Shown: one piece after another, positions 38,100-48,786 of the stretch | Layout of the letters: each line of letters starts with the position of its first letter | Position numbering within the stretch: the first letter of the stretch is position 1 | DNA from: Phymatolithon calcareum | Lineage: Eukaryota > Rhodophyta > Florideophyceae > Hapalidiales | Direction of reading: 5' to 3' | Assembly (NCBI GenBank): GCA_977006965.1 | Contig: OZ345374.1 | Coordinates: forward strand, 2,418,001 to 2,482,000 | Length of the DNA: 64,000 nucleotides | Made by a program: the position numbers and the translations under genes | The notes under the pieces: generated by a model | What the model was told of the DNA's origin: nothing | Databases searched by the model: none | Seen by the model: only the letters and a program-made list of their open reading frames with translations

Positions 38100-38670
38100 T
38101 CACGCACTCCAGAAACGTCTCATAAGTCGGCTCGTTATAGCCGTAGCCTGACAGTTGCTTTACTGTCTTGCTCATGAGAACTTCACTTTTGCCCAGGCAA
38201 GTCGAACATCCTCATTTGCTTGAATCGCCTTACAGTAGTATGACAACTACAGGAACTAATCAATTTAGTCATAAACAGGCACAAGGCAGTTCGACGGCGT
38301 TTCTGCTATCATAAGATCGCATGGAGATTTCTAGCGCCTTGATGAAGTCGTATGACTGCATGGAAGCGAGTACCTCACCAAAAGTACAAAAGCCCCTGTT
38401 ATCATACGCCCTGCTATTGTCCTGAATATCGAAAGCATCTCTGTGTCCATGCGAAATGGCAGGTGTCTGTCTGCCGAGATGCAGCTCGGGCTGTAGTGTT
38501 GAATACTTCTCTGGGCGTTCAAGCGTGTTAGGGACGTAACTCTGTTAGTTCTTGGCATCGAGTTTGATTCTTAACTGTTTTAGTGCCTCAACGTACACCG
38601 TCCCACTGCTTTAGTCCACGTTACGTATGGTCATGGGACACAACGCATCCGCCTAGGAACCAAGAGTCTT

Positions 38671-38890
38671 TCACATGGCGGTGTTACTCATGCAATTGAA
38701 GAGGTCCCGGCATTTTAACGACTCTACCAAGACACAGTGAGCTGCGACGGGGGAGTTCGAAATGAACATCCGTTGGATAACCTGCTCTTCAGAAAATACA
38801 TAATTGCCAAAGCCACACTGGTCATTCGGGTTAAACTTCAGCTGCTTCACAATCCAATCGCTCCGCGTTTTCACGGCACAGCGCACTCCT
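38671..38890 (-). pseudogene. Decayed coding trace, unrecognised
   Basis: The minus strand reads TRSDWIVKQLKFNPNDQCGF and GNYVFSEEQVIQRMFI, which look protein-like. Stops interrupt the frame upstream and downstream. No family was recognised. Confidence 0.25.
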
Positions 38891-39049
38891 CGGTCCTATT
38901 CGCGTAAGCTGCCATATAGCTCAGGGTGCTCCCTTGTTCAACCGCCGTCCATTTGCCTGCTCTAAGACTAAAATATTAATATGACCACAAAAATAGAGTG
39001 AAGAAATCCGAAGGATACAGCGTGAAAATCTGATGCCCCACTTGACCAC

Positions 39050-42022
39050 CTAAAGTTTGTCAAGTTCCGCAATAATGTTCCTTGACATGTTGTCCGTATC
39101 GACAGAGACACGGTTGGGCCGAAGCATTGCCGATTGGAGCGCCGGCGTCAATTCACCTTCAGCGGGTCCCGTGTCCGTTTGCGGCGTGCTGCCACTATGA
39201 TCATGGCCAAACAACATCCCTGGTATTTGCGATGTGAGAGACATAAGGTTTGAACTCACGGTTTGTGAAGTAGACAGATTTCCCGGTGGGATAGGCGCGC
39301 TAAAATTAGGGCTCGTTAGAGCCTCAAGCTCGGCTACTGTGTTGGCAAAGAATCCAGCTGGTAAAACTGCAGAACCCGGTGCCGTAAAAAGCGAAGACGT
39401 CGTAGGTATCTCAGGAGTTACTCCAAAAATGTTCGACATCATCGTACTCACGGGGAGCACCGGCTGGCCCGTCGTCACTGCAGTCAGCTGATTAGCGGCC
39501 GGGGTCACTTCATCTTCCTTCGGCGAGATTTCCTCAACGCGGAAGTTAAACCATTTGCGTAGGTTCTGCTCAACCGCACCGCGCTTGAGACGAAAATGAG
39601 TCTGAATGGCCACTCGAAACTCGTTGTAGGGGTTGCGAAGCGCATCAAGAATGGCAACATTGGCTGTGTTCGTTCGCACGCGCTGATTGTAGATCTCCGA
39701 TTGGCGCGTCCCGGTCGCAGTCCCCATGGTGCGCTCCAAGCCCGGTTCATTAAAATATGGCTCGGGTACCATAATCAGGCTTTGAATACTCACGAGAACT
39801 TGCAAAAGAGTTGACGCCGGAGTCCAGCTTGGACCAGACCACGTCCCGAGCAGGGACAGACAAACTTTTCCATTGGCGTACAGATTGGGATTGAACCGTA
39901 CTCGTCCCCCACCAGTGGTGAGAAGTTTGAACTTCGGAGGAGACTGGGGGTAATTAGACGGCAGGAATATGTCGAACAGGAACGCCCCGCAGTCGTAAGG
40001 CGTATCCTCCGGTCCGAACAGACATGCGCGAAGAAAGTCATAGCGATCCTCGTCCACGCGGAGCAAAATTGTGCTCGACCACGATAATGGAAGGCTGGAA
40101 AATAATGTTGCTACTTCAGACGCAATCCGGCGCATGGCTTGCCCGCGTCCTACGGTCGATGCACTTGCTTTGCCAATTTCGTTCCGGAACGAACTGGCAT
40201 TCGCCAGGCCTTGTACCGTCTCAAACTGCAACCCCTTCATGGCAGCTATATACATCTGCTTCATTTTTTCGACAGAGGATTTCTCGTCCGTCTCATCAGA
40301 CGAGCCACCATGCCCCGTCTGGACACCTGAACCAGCACCGGAAGTGCCCGTTTTGTCCTGTGAAGCCGGGTTCCTAGCAAAGTTCGCGGGCGGATGAGTG
40401 TCGCTTTTATATTCCGTCTCGCGCAATAAATTATAGCGGTTAACGCCGCGAATAGCCTTTCGTATTTGTTTGATAAGCAGCTTAGTTTTCGAGCACATGT
40501 TGTCATTCCCCACACCGGTGGTCAGAAGCGCGGCCTGCTTGGAAAGGGAATTGATAAGAGACGCGACGCTCCGTCCCCCGTTCCCATCGTTGGGTTCGCC
40601 CACGACGCGGCGAAGAGAAGAAGAGTCACAAAGAGCCGTGGCCACACGTAGCGCAGCAACATACACCGGAACACGCTCACCGACGTCCATAATGGACTCG
40701 TTGATCAAGATTTTGGCCAAATGCTCCGTGAGCTTGCACTCACGCAGCAATAAACGCATGTAACCCGGCCATGCCTCTGGAGCGGTATCCGCGGTTCGCA
40801 AAATAAAGCAGCGAATACGACAGAGCCAAAAAGCAGTGGCGGCGTCCACACGCGCTGTCTTCTCAAGAATTTTAGTACTCGTACCCTGCCATTCCGCACC
40901 CACACGACCAGCATAGCCAGTGCCTTTCGCGAACCCGGTGACACGGCGCCGTTTCGACGCCTGGACACTACGCGCAGTCTTGTAGCGCTTGCCGCGACCA
41001 CGGCGAGTACTCGATCGGGTGCCGACTTTTGGAGCCTCGACTTTCCCGGGTTCATTCTCCTGTTCTACTTTTGAGAGCCTGCGAATGCTCTCCATAAGAC
41101 CAAACGCGCGAGCTTTGTCACAATGTGGATACAAGGGGTGATCTGGGATGACATTATCCGAATCCATTGCGGATAAGTCAAAAAACGGAGAGTTGGGACG
41201 ACCCGTAGAGGCAGGGACGGATGGACTGTGATGATACATCCCGCAAGCTGCACACATCCAGGCACCAGTAGTGCCATTTCCACTCTCAAAGTCTCCGTCC
41301 CACAACCAGAGCGGGTCAAAGGCACCTGCAAAATCATCACCGAAAAGCTCGCCCTCGGCCACGACGCCATTCACACGAAGCGCTTCGGCAGCCATCTCTG
41401 AAGTGAAGTCAGGGAAGATAATGTGAGAGGGTCCTACGAAATTGGAGATGTCATCGTTTTTCCAATGTTTGAACGCGGCAAGACTGAGGGTGAAATAACG
41501 GTCTGTGGCAATAGGGGCAAGCGCAATATCGGAATCAGCAGGAGAGAGCGGAGCACGACAGCGCTTGACAATGCACATGGGAACGCTCTTGAGATTACGG
41601 ACATCGAAATTAGGAGTCAACGTTTCCTCGGATGTCTGCTGGGTGGGAAAGAGGGCGCCGATGCAGCGGACGGCACAAGGGACACAGAGGGCGTGCTTAC
41701 ATCGAGACACAGTGAAGGTATCATCTGTAAGGTTGGAGGAGCAGGCGGCACATGAAGTCGGCGCCCGTGGGGCCTTAACGACGGAGACGGTCTGGACTTC
41801 GTCGATGGCATTTGCAGGATCGACGACTTGAATATCCCCGTCATCGACGAGGAAGGATGATAACGGAGCGGAGAGACGATGACGTATGGAAGTTTCGACG
41901 ATTTGAAGGTCATCATCGTCATCCAATAGAGAGACGACGGTGTTGGACGGAGGGTGCGAATCATCGTCCAGGTCGACGACGGGAACGAGGGAGATTGTAT
42001 TGTCCTCACTCGTAAGGTCCAT
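39050..42022 (-). CDS. Large ubiquitin-conjugating (E2) protein with RING-like domain
   Basis: 990 residues, single exon, ATG at 42022. Residues 10-45 and 60-70 have hydrophobic-acidic stretches (SLVPVVDLDDD, TVVSLLDDDDD) like SUMO-interacting motifs. Residues 91-155 hold C91-x2-C94, C108-x-H110-x2-C113-x2-C116 and C150-x4-C155, a RING-like zinc site. A second Cys/His patch follows (MCAACGMYHH). About residues 620-800 form a UBC domain of the BIRC6/UBE2O/UBE2Z type: FGPEDTPYDCGAFLFDIFLP, YPQSPPKFKLLTTGGGRVRF, and YANGKVCLSLLGTW with the presumed catalytic Cys at about residue 721. The tail is Pro/Thr-rich. It would attach ubiquitin to substrates and may combine E2 and E3 roles (inference). 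Confidence 0.85.
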   Translation of the reverse strand: MDLTSEDNTISLVPVVDLDDDSHPPSNTVVSLLDDDDDLQIVETSIRHRLSAPLSSFLVDDGDIQVVDPANAIDEVQTVSVVKAPRAPTSCAACSSNLTDDTFTVSRCKHALCVPCAVRCIGALFPTQQTSEETLTPNFDVRNLKSVPMCIVKRCRAPLSPADSDIALAPIATDRYFTLSLAAFKHWKNDDISNFVGPSHIIFPDFTSEMAAEALRVNGVVAEGELFGDDFAGAFDPLWLWDGDFESGNGTTGAWMCAACGMYHHSPSVPASTGRPNSPFFDLSAMDSDNVIPDHPLYPHCDKARAFGLMESIRRLSKVEQENEPGKVEAPKVGTRSSTRRGRGKRYKTARSVQASKRRRVTGFAKGTGYAGRVGAEWQGTSTKILEKTARVDAATAFWLCRIRCFILRTADTAPEAWPGYMRLLLRECKLTEHLAKILINESIMDVGERVPVYVAALRVATALCDSSSLRRVVGEPNDGNGGRSVASLINSLSKQAALLTTGVGNDNMCSKTKLLIKQIRKAIRGVNRYNLLRETEYKSDTHPPANFARNPASQDKTGTSGAGSGVQTGHGGSSDETDEKSSVEKMKQMYIAAMKGLQFETVQGLANASSFRNEIGKASASTVGRGQAMRRIASEVATLFSSLPLSWSSTILLRVDEDRYDFLRACLFGPEDTPYDCGAFLFDIFLPSNYPQSPPKFKLLTTGGGRVRFNPNLYANGKVCLSLLGTWSGPSWTPASTLLQVLVSIQSLIMVPEPYFNEPGLERTMGTATGTRQSEIYNQRVRTNTANVAILDALRNPYNEFRVAIQTHFRLKRGAVEQNLRKWFNFRVEEISPKEDEVTPAANQLTAVTTGQPVLPVSTMMSNIFGVTPEIPTTSSLFTAPGSAVLPAGFFANTVAELEALTSPNFSAPIPPGNLSTSQTVSSNLMSLTSQIPGMLFGHDHSGSTPQTDTGPAEGELTPALQSAMLRPNRVSVDTDNMSRNIIAELDKL

Positions 42023-42639
42023 AATGAAGTAGCGCTTTCCCCGCCTGAACAGACAAACGAAATGAAGATTATGTCAAGCAACTGCGTTTGAGAGGCGCCA
42101 TAAATCGGCAATCGAGGATGCCGTGGACGAATTGATGATGAACGCAGCGAGGGCCAAGGGCGTGGAGAGTATCGAAAGCGCAGAAGATGCAAATGACGTA
42201 CGCAGAATTGGTGCTCTCAGTACGGTAGTGGATTGTCGCTGGTCGCGGCGGCGCATGAAGTGCATGCAGCGAACGGCAGTTCTCGGTGTAGGAAGCGACT
42301 TCATGCGCGTCTCTTGCTATGACATTGTTTTCCTTGAGAGCTTTCCAATTGTTTTACGAATCTCAGTTATTTCACGATTTTTGGAGCCCGTGATAGGTTT
42401 ATTTTCGAAATATGTGGAATGATGCCCATTATTATCCATGATAATTATGCCCTAATATGACACGTGTTACAACAGGACTTCATGCTTTATTTTATGACTT
42501 GATGTGACACGTGTTATCCTAGGACTTAGAGCTCAGAAAGATAATAGGTTGATATTTCGATGTTCATGATGCTCACATGATACTGTACAGCAGTATACAA
42601 ACAAATGTACGCGGCTTCGCTAAGCGCAGTACCTTCTTG
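42023..42639. other. Intergenic region between the E2 and PP2C-like genes
   Basis: It holds the upstream region of the E2 gene and probably the 3' end of the PP2C-like transcript. It contains the two-unit CACGTG repeat at 42458-42528 and TACTGTACAG at 42581. An open plus frame at 42123-42422 lacks motifs. Confidence 0.45.
42458..42528. promoter_or_regulatory. Two-unit direct repeat with CACGTG (G-box/E-box) cores
   Basis: TGACACGTGTTA at 42458-42469 and 42505-42516, each followed 5-6 bases on by AGGACTT. CACGTG is a known binding core for bHLH and bZIP factors. It lies about 450 bp upstream of the E2 start. Confidence 0.4.
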
Positions 42640-43650
42640 CTAAGTTGCCCTAAATGTGCAGCTACCAACAATGACGCTGATGTCATCTACATGCGGACTC
42701 GGCGGGAACGGGAAAGGTAGAAACGGCGCTGAATTCTCCGCCGTGGCAAAATTTTCCGCCAGGTACGCAAGATAGTATGAAATGAAATGCACATCATCGC
42801 TACGCCAGCTGCCAAGACATGTGTTGTTCGCAATCGCGAGAGTAGTGTCCAACGGATCAGGGACAGGACGAACAAAGGCCAGAATCTGCATTTCACTGAG
42901 GTTTCCGAAAACGCCATCACTACCCGCCACAATGAGATCCCCATCTTCCAGTGCAAAAAATTCGCTTCTTACGCCGTCAACCCCGCACTCGATTTCCGTA
43001 CCGCTCGTCCCGCATCCTGCACTTGCTCCTCTGTGTTTTTCTTTCCCATTGCCATCTTCTGTCCGCAACGTCATCTCAAGTGCGTCGCGCGGCGGAACGC
43101 GCGGATAGGAGCGGAACGCAACGCGATCGTCACGCACCACCAAAAGTCCGGCTGGTCCTACCCATGCCGCGCGCAGCACACCGGCCGTCGTTGTTGCTAG
43201 TAGCACTGACCCGGTTGTTGGCGCACCAACCCGCTCGATAGCACTTGCGAGTAAAGCACGTAGCCCATGCGTTGCCTGTCCAGCGTACAGTGCTGAGTTC
43301 GAAGCGACGCCCACACGGAGGCTCGCGAGTAACGCAGCGGCGACGGAGGACTGGGCAGCTCCGAAGTCCACGATGATTAGCACTCCGCCAGCCTCGTCGA
43401 CAAAGACGTGATCACGCTCCGCTCCAAGTGCGGTATCTGCCCGCAAAGTGTGTGCGCCCAGTTCCACGTCCAGAGGAGCGATCACACGCTCGTACCATGA
43501 GAAGGGAAGTGAGGAAGGGGTTTTTGCTCCGCCATGCGTGGCGCGCACACAGAAATGTGGGCGACTTGTTCGAGGCCGCTTGCCCTGGCCCGACCGCAGC
43601 GCATGCACCATACCCGAGCAGTTCACAAAGGCCATCATGAAGCTGTGCAT
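42640..43650 (-). CDS. PP2C/PPTC7-like protein phosphatase
   Basis: 336 residues from the first ATG at 43650 (a longer frame begins only with a non-ATG codon). The basic, Ser-rich first 50 residues may target an organelle. It follows the PPM order: VLIIVDFGAAQSS (where DGVGG-type residues normally stand), LLVVRDDRVAFRSYPRVPPR, then GDLIVAGSDGVFGNLSEMQI and HVDDISVIVGS. The two later Asp metal sites (SDG, DDI) are kept, but the first is altered and the usual DN after DGVF is GN. It would be a Ser/Thr phosphatase with Mn/Mg, or a catalytically weakened relative. Confidence 0.75.
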   Translation of the reverse strand: MHSFMMAFVNCSGMVHALRSGQGKRPRTSRPHFCVRATHGGAKTPSSLPFSWYERVIAPLDVELGAHTLRADTALGAERDHVFVDEAGGVLIIVDFGAAQSSVAAALLASLRVGVASNSALYAGQATHGLRALLASAIERVGAPTTGSVLLATTTAGVLRAAWVGPAGLLVVRDDRVAFRSYPRVPPRDALEMTLRTEDGNGKEKHRGASAGCGTSGTEIECGVDGVRSEFFALEDGDLIVAGSDGVFGNLSEMQILAFVRPVPDPLDTTLAIANNTCLGSWRSDDVHFISYYLAYLAENFATAENSAPFLPFPFPPSPHVDDISVIVGSCTFRAT

Positions 43651-45243
43651 GTACTGTACAGCAATTGTGCTACGTTTCAAATTCTGCTATCTCTAAGGGC
43701 AGGACAACTCATACCATTAAGGCACGCGAATGGAATCCTCAATCTTTTTCACGCGCTTGAACTGGATGAAACGATTCTGACCCAAAATATCATCCCTTCG
43801 GGATATCATACTGTATCATATCATACAGGGTATGATGGGTAGAAGCGGGAGTCTAGAAGACTTAGTATCAATTCAGTGTCGACAATCTTCACGACCCTGT
43901 CAATAAATCAAAAATCTGTGTGTCAGAGTCGATAATTACTACTGAAAGGTCGCCAAAGGTCCAGCTATCGAAACGCAGACTGACAACTTCAGTTTACTTC
44001 CCTGCTAGCACTAGTTTTTTCGTAGGACTGTGGTGAGCAGAGAGGTATTTCCACATGTGCTGAGTGTCTTGAATTGCACAAAGTCACTGCAGTACCGGCC
44101 AGTAACGGGAAAGAAATCTATGATTCGCATGGTAAAGGATTACCGCACTCCCCGGCATGGGGATACGCAAATAGCGGAACTCATTTTCGTACGTCTTCGT
44201 AAAAGAAGCTTTCAACTGAACAAGCACACATAGGGTTTCATGACTGAGGCATATTTCGGGTAGGATGTGCTGCCTCGTGTGTCACCGCAATGTGAAGAGC
44301 GGGAAGGAAACTTGTGTGTTGATTGAAGACATGGTGTCCGCCGTGTGTCTGCTGGAGAATACGTACGGACAGTTTTTGCGCAGGTGGCGATTATTGCACC
44401 TCAGAGCTGCCCTCTATATTACTTTCAAGTGCCAAGCCCGGTTTTAAGTACTCTGAGTCTCTACAGCACTCGAAGGATTTTATATGGCTTCGTAGATGAA
44501 GCCCCTATGCAAAAAGCTTCTGCAGGATTGCCGATCGCACGGGCGAGAACGATATGCTGCACGAAATCGCAGCATTCTAGAACACGGTGTGGACAAGGGC
44601 GGATTACATCATTCATTGCAAGACTTTGTGTGTTTTCGTTGGGCAGAAACTCGGACGTAATGACATTGGATCCCGGGATTGGGTAGATAATTCTTTAAAT
44701 ACGAAAACTGTCTTCGCCTATGCTCGAATTTAGGAGACTTATAATCAATTTTATATAGACGTGTAGTCCTTTGATGTGCTGTATTGGCTTTATCGTTCTT
44801 GGAGCCCTCGGATAATTATATGGGCAAGATGAACCACCATTGTGCTTTCTATATCGCGAATCAGCCACTGCCGGGGGAATTACTTCATGTTGGCAAACGT
44901 TCGATTGCTGTTCGCCTTGGCACACTTGTCTAAGTCCAATTTTGCCCTTCTTCATCACTTCATTGCCGGTCGAAATTTCTAAGCTCAGATGCTTGGGAAA
45001 GGATTGGGCCTGGGCCGTCACGATCGGAACAACGCAGAAGACTATGGTGCCACTGGGTTCATATCATATCCCCGATGCAGCGAGGGGTAATTGACACTGT
45101 CGACCTCAGGACAGCCCATGTATTATTCTAAATCTCATCTCATCTGCTATTTGCCACATGAAAATTCATCTCTCATAAGTGAGTTCCATATTGACCGTGA
45201 TAGCCAGATCTTGAGAGATGCATATTGACTCTACTGTCTGAAT
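43651..45243. other. Intergenic region, no recognised gene
   Basis: Short frames on both strands (44030-44233, 44265-44447, 44695-45021 minus) have no motif. At 43785-43840 a cluster of short inverted repeats (ATATCATCCC/GGGATATCAT, ATCATAC/GTATGAT) can fold. TACTGTACAG recurs at 43652, just inside the PP2C-like 5' end. Confidence 0.4.
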
Positions 45244-45843
45244 ATGTCCTTCAATAAGCGACTGCTTCTCCTTCAACGACAGCGCTGGTTTATCTTGCTT
45301 ATTCTCTTGATCTTGGTTTTAAAAGCTACTTGGATGCTTCCATATTCCCAGACAGAATCCCGACAGAATAAGAAAGAACTCGGCACTCACGTAGCCGCAT
45401 GGGTACCGCATGACACTAACGTTTGTACTGGCCGATTTTGCATTACGCGTACCATCTCAAAGAGGTACTGGTCCTATTGCGCTTGTTGTCCGTGAAGCTG
45501 CGGTAGATTGGAGACACGTTAGCGTACACGACGTTAGGAATCGAGGGTTTTCCGGGGAATTTAGACGAATTCTGATTTTGTTCTCTGTTATCCCAGACCC
45601 TAAAAACGAGATGCTCACATTGATCACAAGAAGTGTAGAAAATCAATTCTGGACAAGAACAGGAACACTTCACGAAAGAAATGGGGACGTTGTCGGCGGA
45701 ATGGAAGTAATGTTTGACTACTTTCTTGAGGATAAGCGCTGTGAAAGAGCATGTACTCACTACAATCCGTGCAGAGTGCGTGAGTGGCAGGCTATATTAA
45801 CTCTCGTTCTAAGCCCGGGCGCGAGTCAAGTGGAGCTTTCCAC

Positions 45844-45854
45844 AAAACTAAATG
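45844..45854. repeat. Target-site duplication, left (11 bp)
   Basis: AAAACTAAATG, repeated at 46634-46644. Confidence 0.8.
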
Positions 45855-46633
45855 GAGAGAGGGAGAGAAGGGTTTGACCGGACCGAACGGACCACAAACG
45901 AAAAAAGACAAGTTTCCGGCGCGGGCGCGGGCGCCCGCGCCGGCGCAAGTGGCCGCAGCGATAAAGCTGGACAAAGCGCTCCTTCCGACGGTAATCCCGC
46001 CGGAAATGGCGGACGCGATCGTGAACGCGCACTCCAGGGACTTGGCGAATCGAGAACTTGCCACACTTGAAATGCCAGACCCAAGCCCGCCGTTGCAAGA
46101 TTTCGAGAAAATCTTGCGAATTTAAGCGGATTTGATACAGGCCGGCTATCATACCGGTCCGGCCCGTTCACCTGTGCGTCACAGATAGGAACCAAGAGCT
46201 CAGTCAGGAATTTTTCCCCGCTACAGTGCAGGGTTTTTTTGAACTTGCAAGAGCTGTGATCCGGCCTCCCCATGGGAGAAGACTATCACCTTCTGGTAGT
46301 ATGGTAGTACATGGATTCCGCCCTGAGTGGTGTGCCGCAACGCTCAAGGAAGCTGGGAGAGAAGACAGAAGAAGATGAAAGAAGGCAGCGAGATGACTAG
46401 CTACCGTGAGCGTCCTAAATGGTTTCCAACCCGGGGCATCCCTTTGAAGGACGGCGACTGAAGATTGGCTATGTAGCGATATAGATGTTAAGCTTCCCCA
46501 AGGTCTGCACATTGTGCAGCTTGGGCAGCTGTTGTGACATCAAGTACCACTCGTATCTGTTAAGTCTACTGGAGCCGTAAGGATGTGGAGTTGTTTACCA
46601 GCTCTGATAAATCCCGCAATAAAAGAAAGAAAG
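45855..46633 (+). mobile_element. 779-bp retro-insertion with SINE-type 3' end
   Basis: Exact 11-bp duplication AAAACTAAATG at 45844-45854 and 46634-46644. The 5' half is GC-rich and carries an open frame (to 46125; PARARAPAPAQVAAAIKLDK). The 3' half contains a promoter-like TCTGGTAGTATGGTAGTA (46294) recalling the SINE A-box. The end CCGCAATAAAAGAAAGAAAG matches the SINE end type (CTGCAATAAAGAAAG). It may be a longer SINE or a chimera with a copied transcript. Confidence 0.65.
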
Positions 46634-46644
46634 AAAACTAAATG
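46634..46644. repeat. Target-site duplication, right (11 bp)
   Basis: AAAACTAAATG, pairing with 45844-45854. Confidence 0.8.
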
Positions 46645-47850
46645 CTCTGTCGAATCGAGGGGCATACTTGAAATTGGAAATACCAGTTGAAATACGATCG
46701 ACACTGGAAGTAGAAGTTATGACTTCTGAAATCGGCCTTGCTTGTGTTGCTGGTCTGACAAAAGAGACATCACTGCCGTATTTGCCATATCTTCCCAGGC
46801 GTGTCGAGAATTGCAATAATGCTCGTGGATCTGTAACTGTATCAGGCGGTGCCCTACTCGGAAATAAGCTTCGCGATCGCGGGGCATGGCGAGAAATTGC
46901 ACACTATGCTGCTCGGCATATGTACGGACACACATGGTACGATACTGTTGCCGTTGCACTCCTTCCAAAATATACAGTTGCGGAGATTTTGAGCAAGTGC
47001 GAGCACATGAAAAGTAACAGCACATGTGTTTCAGACCACCATATGTCCAATATGGCTTTCATGCGAGAAGTAAGACAAGAGGTCGAGAATGAGCTTGAAA
47101 GCCTTAGTGTACCAAGGAAAGATTGGAACAGATTGGTTCTCTTCCTATTCTGTCGTCTAGGCAATGACTTCGAGATGTCTGAGAAAGGGGCACCATGCAA
47201 TGCATCGCACCATTCAGGGCAAAAAGTGCTCGGTCATATTGGCTACACAGTGTTCGCACCGCACCACAAGTGGGCCTCAAATTTTGATATTGACGAGTTT
47301 CTGGTGGATGAGCTTGCAGTTCCTCAGTTCATTGGAGGCAAGCATATGAGAGCACAGTCTGCCGAAGAAAGATTCAATGGCCTGCATAAGGAGACGGGAA
47401 AAACATCGTTTTACGCTGAATGGATGGATTTCAGAGTCGAGAGAAAAGACCTGAAAGCGCTAACTAAAAGGGTAATGCGTGGATTGAGCACTGAGCTGTC
47501 TGGAATTCGAAAAAATGACCCCAATTTTTCTGCAAAGGACTGCTACGGTGGGGGAGGAAAGGTGATAACGTCATGCCGGACATCAGTATCGTTTATGGTA
47601 CACTACGCTCTTAATGTGAAAGGAAGAACTGATCTATCGAGAGCTCAATGTGCCCCGAAACGGAACCCGAGCAGAAGGCAGGCGAGGAACGAAACGGAGC
47701 TGTACACTTGGCATGTCAGAGATCCTCCTCGGCAAGGGTCCTGCATTTACAATCCGCACATACAGCCTGCCTGGTAGTGCACCACTAATGCACGCTGCAT
47801 ACACTCGAGAAAATCGTAAACTACAATTTAGAATCGACGAGGAGCTCTAA

Positions 47851-48780
47851 GCAGCTCGTAACACTTTTCGAGAGTGGAAGAGAAGAAAATAGCATGCCTC
47901 ATTTTCTTTCACATGGCTCTGGAAGATGCTTTAGTGCAGTATATCAGCTTGTGAGTCAGAATTACAGCGATAAAGTCGCACCCATCCCGTTATCGATCCT
48001 TTCACATTGCACTTTGAAGTCTTTCAGGTGACCTTACAGTTTAGATGTATTTAGCGCGATTCTGGGTCTGGAAAGGCGCACCGATTTGAGTTCTGCAGGT
48101 ATTTCAGTTAGAAGGGTTGCAGTTAGAAAGGGTGTGCTGTACAAGCGAAGCGAAAACAGCGCATAGACACTAGAGAGACACGTTCCTCTATTGCCCAACA
48201 GATCACCTACTACGAGCACCATGATTATCGGGATCCAAGTTGTGCTGCGTACAGTCGCATGACAGTAACCCTTTAGTATAGCATGCGAGAAGTTCTATTC
48301 TGTTTGATTCAAAATTTCTGAATGCTGCAATGGATGTGTTTGATTGTATTTCCACAAAAATGAATTCATCCAGAGCCAGTAAGACTCTCTCCGAATTTTC
48401 TCTACAGTTATGCTTTGATAATCACGCTTCAGTATGCGCAACGGAGTCACCTGATCTCAACATCCCTTATTTCTGGTCTTCTTGAGATTGCTTATCCCAG
48501 ACCTCGAATGTGCCAAAGTAATCCACTCAGTGGAACTCCAATCTGCGCCGAGATGCTGTTTTGAGAAACGAAGACACATAAACTAAGCCACTCACGGGAC
48601 CTCCAGGCTGAGCTGAGTGGCTATTTTTGCAGAACGAACGCACAGTCACGTGTTTCGGCACTCACGTGTCAAAACACACGCACCGCGCATCGAAGCATTG
48701 AGAGCACGGCGTCGTGTCGGCCACATCTGAGGGCTACTTAAGAAGTTTTCGTCCCCACTAACCTCCAATTGCCCATCCAG
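47851..48780. other. Spacer with a dispersed repeat and CACGTG sites
   Basis: No supported gene. It contains the 48157-48263 repeat, a small inverted repeat (GCCACTCA/TGAGTGGC, 48584-48622) and two CACGTG sites at about 48645-48670. Confidence 0.45.
48157..48263 (+). repeat. Dispersed repeat, also at 14398-14505
   Basis: See the partner copy. One frame reads QITYYEHHDYRDPSCAAYSR. Confidence 0.7.
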
Positions 48781-48786
48781 ACCACC

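Larger units (their letters stand above)
36383..39049. other. Intergenic region with several strong palindromes
   Basis: 2.7 kb without a supported gene. It holds the inverted repeats at 36904-36957, 37080-37143 and 38044-38099, several TACTGTACAG motifs (36514, 36967-36978, 37889) and a decayed coding trace at 38671-38890. Confidence 0.5.
45244..47850 (+). pseudogene. Membrane-anchored glycosyltransferase-like gene, broken by an insertion and a frameshift
   Basis: Residues 1-35 from ATG 45244 (RQRWFILLILLILVLKATWM) are a type II Golgi anchor. Near 45450 the frame changes. The second frame continues (VREAAVDWRHVSVHD ... VREWQAI) to the insertion at 45855. On the other side of the 779-bp insert the same frame resumes and runs to 47777, with WASNFDIDEFLVDE, SFYAEWMDFRV and GGKVITSC. 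The DIDEFL motif and layout resemble GT92 (DUF23) transferases, but other GT families are possible. The last 20 residues may be in another frame (47780-47850). The gene is inactive as it stands. Confidence 0.55.
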
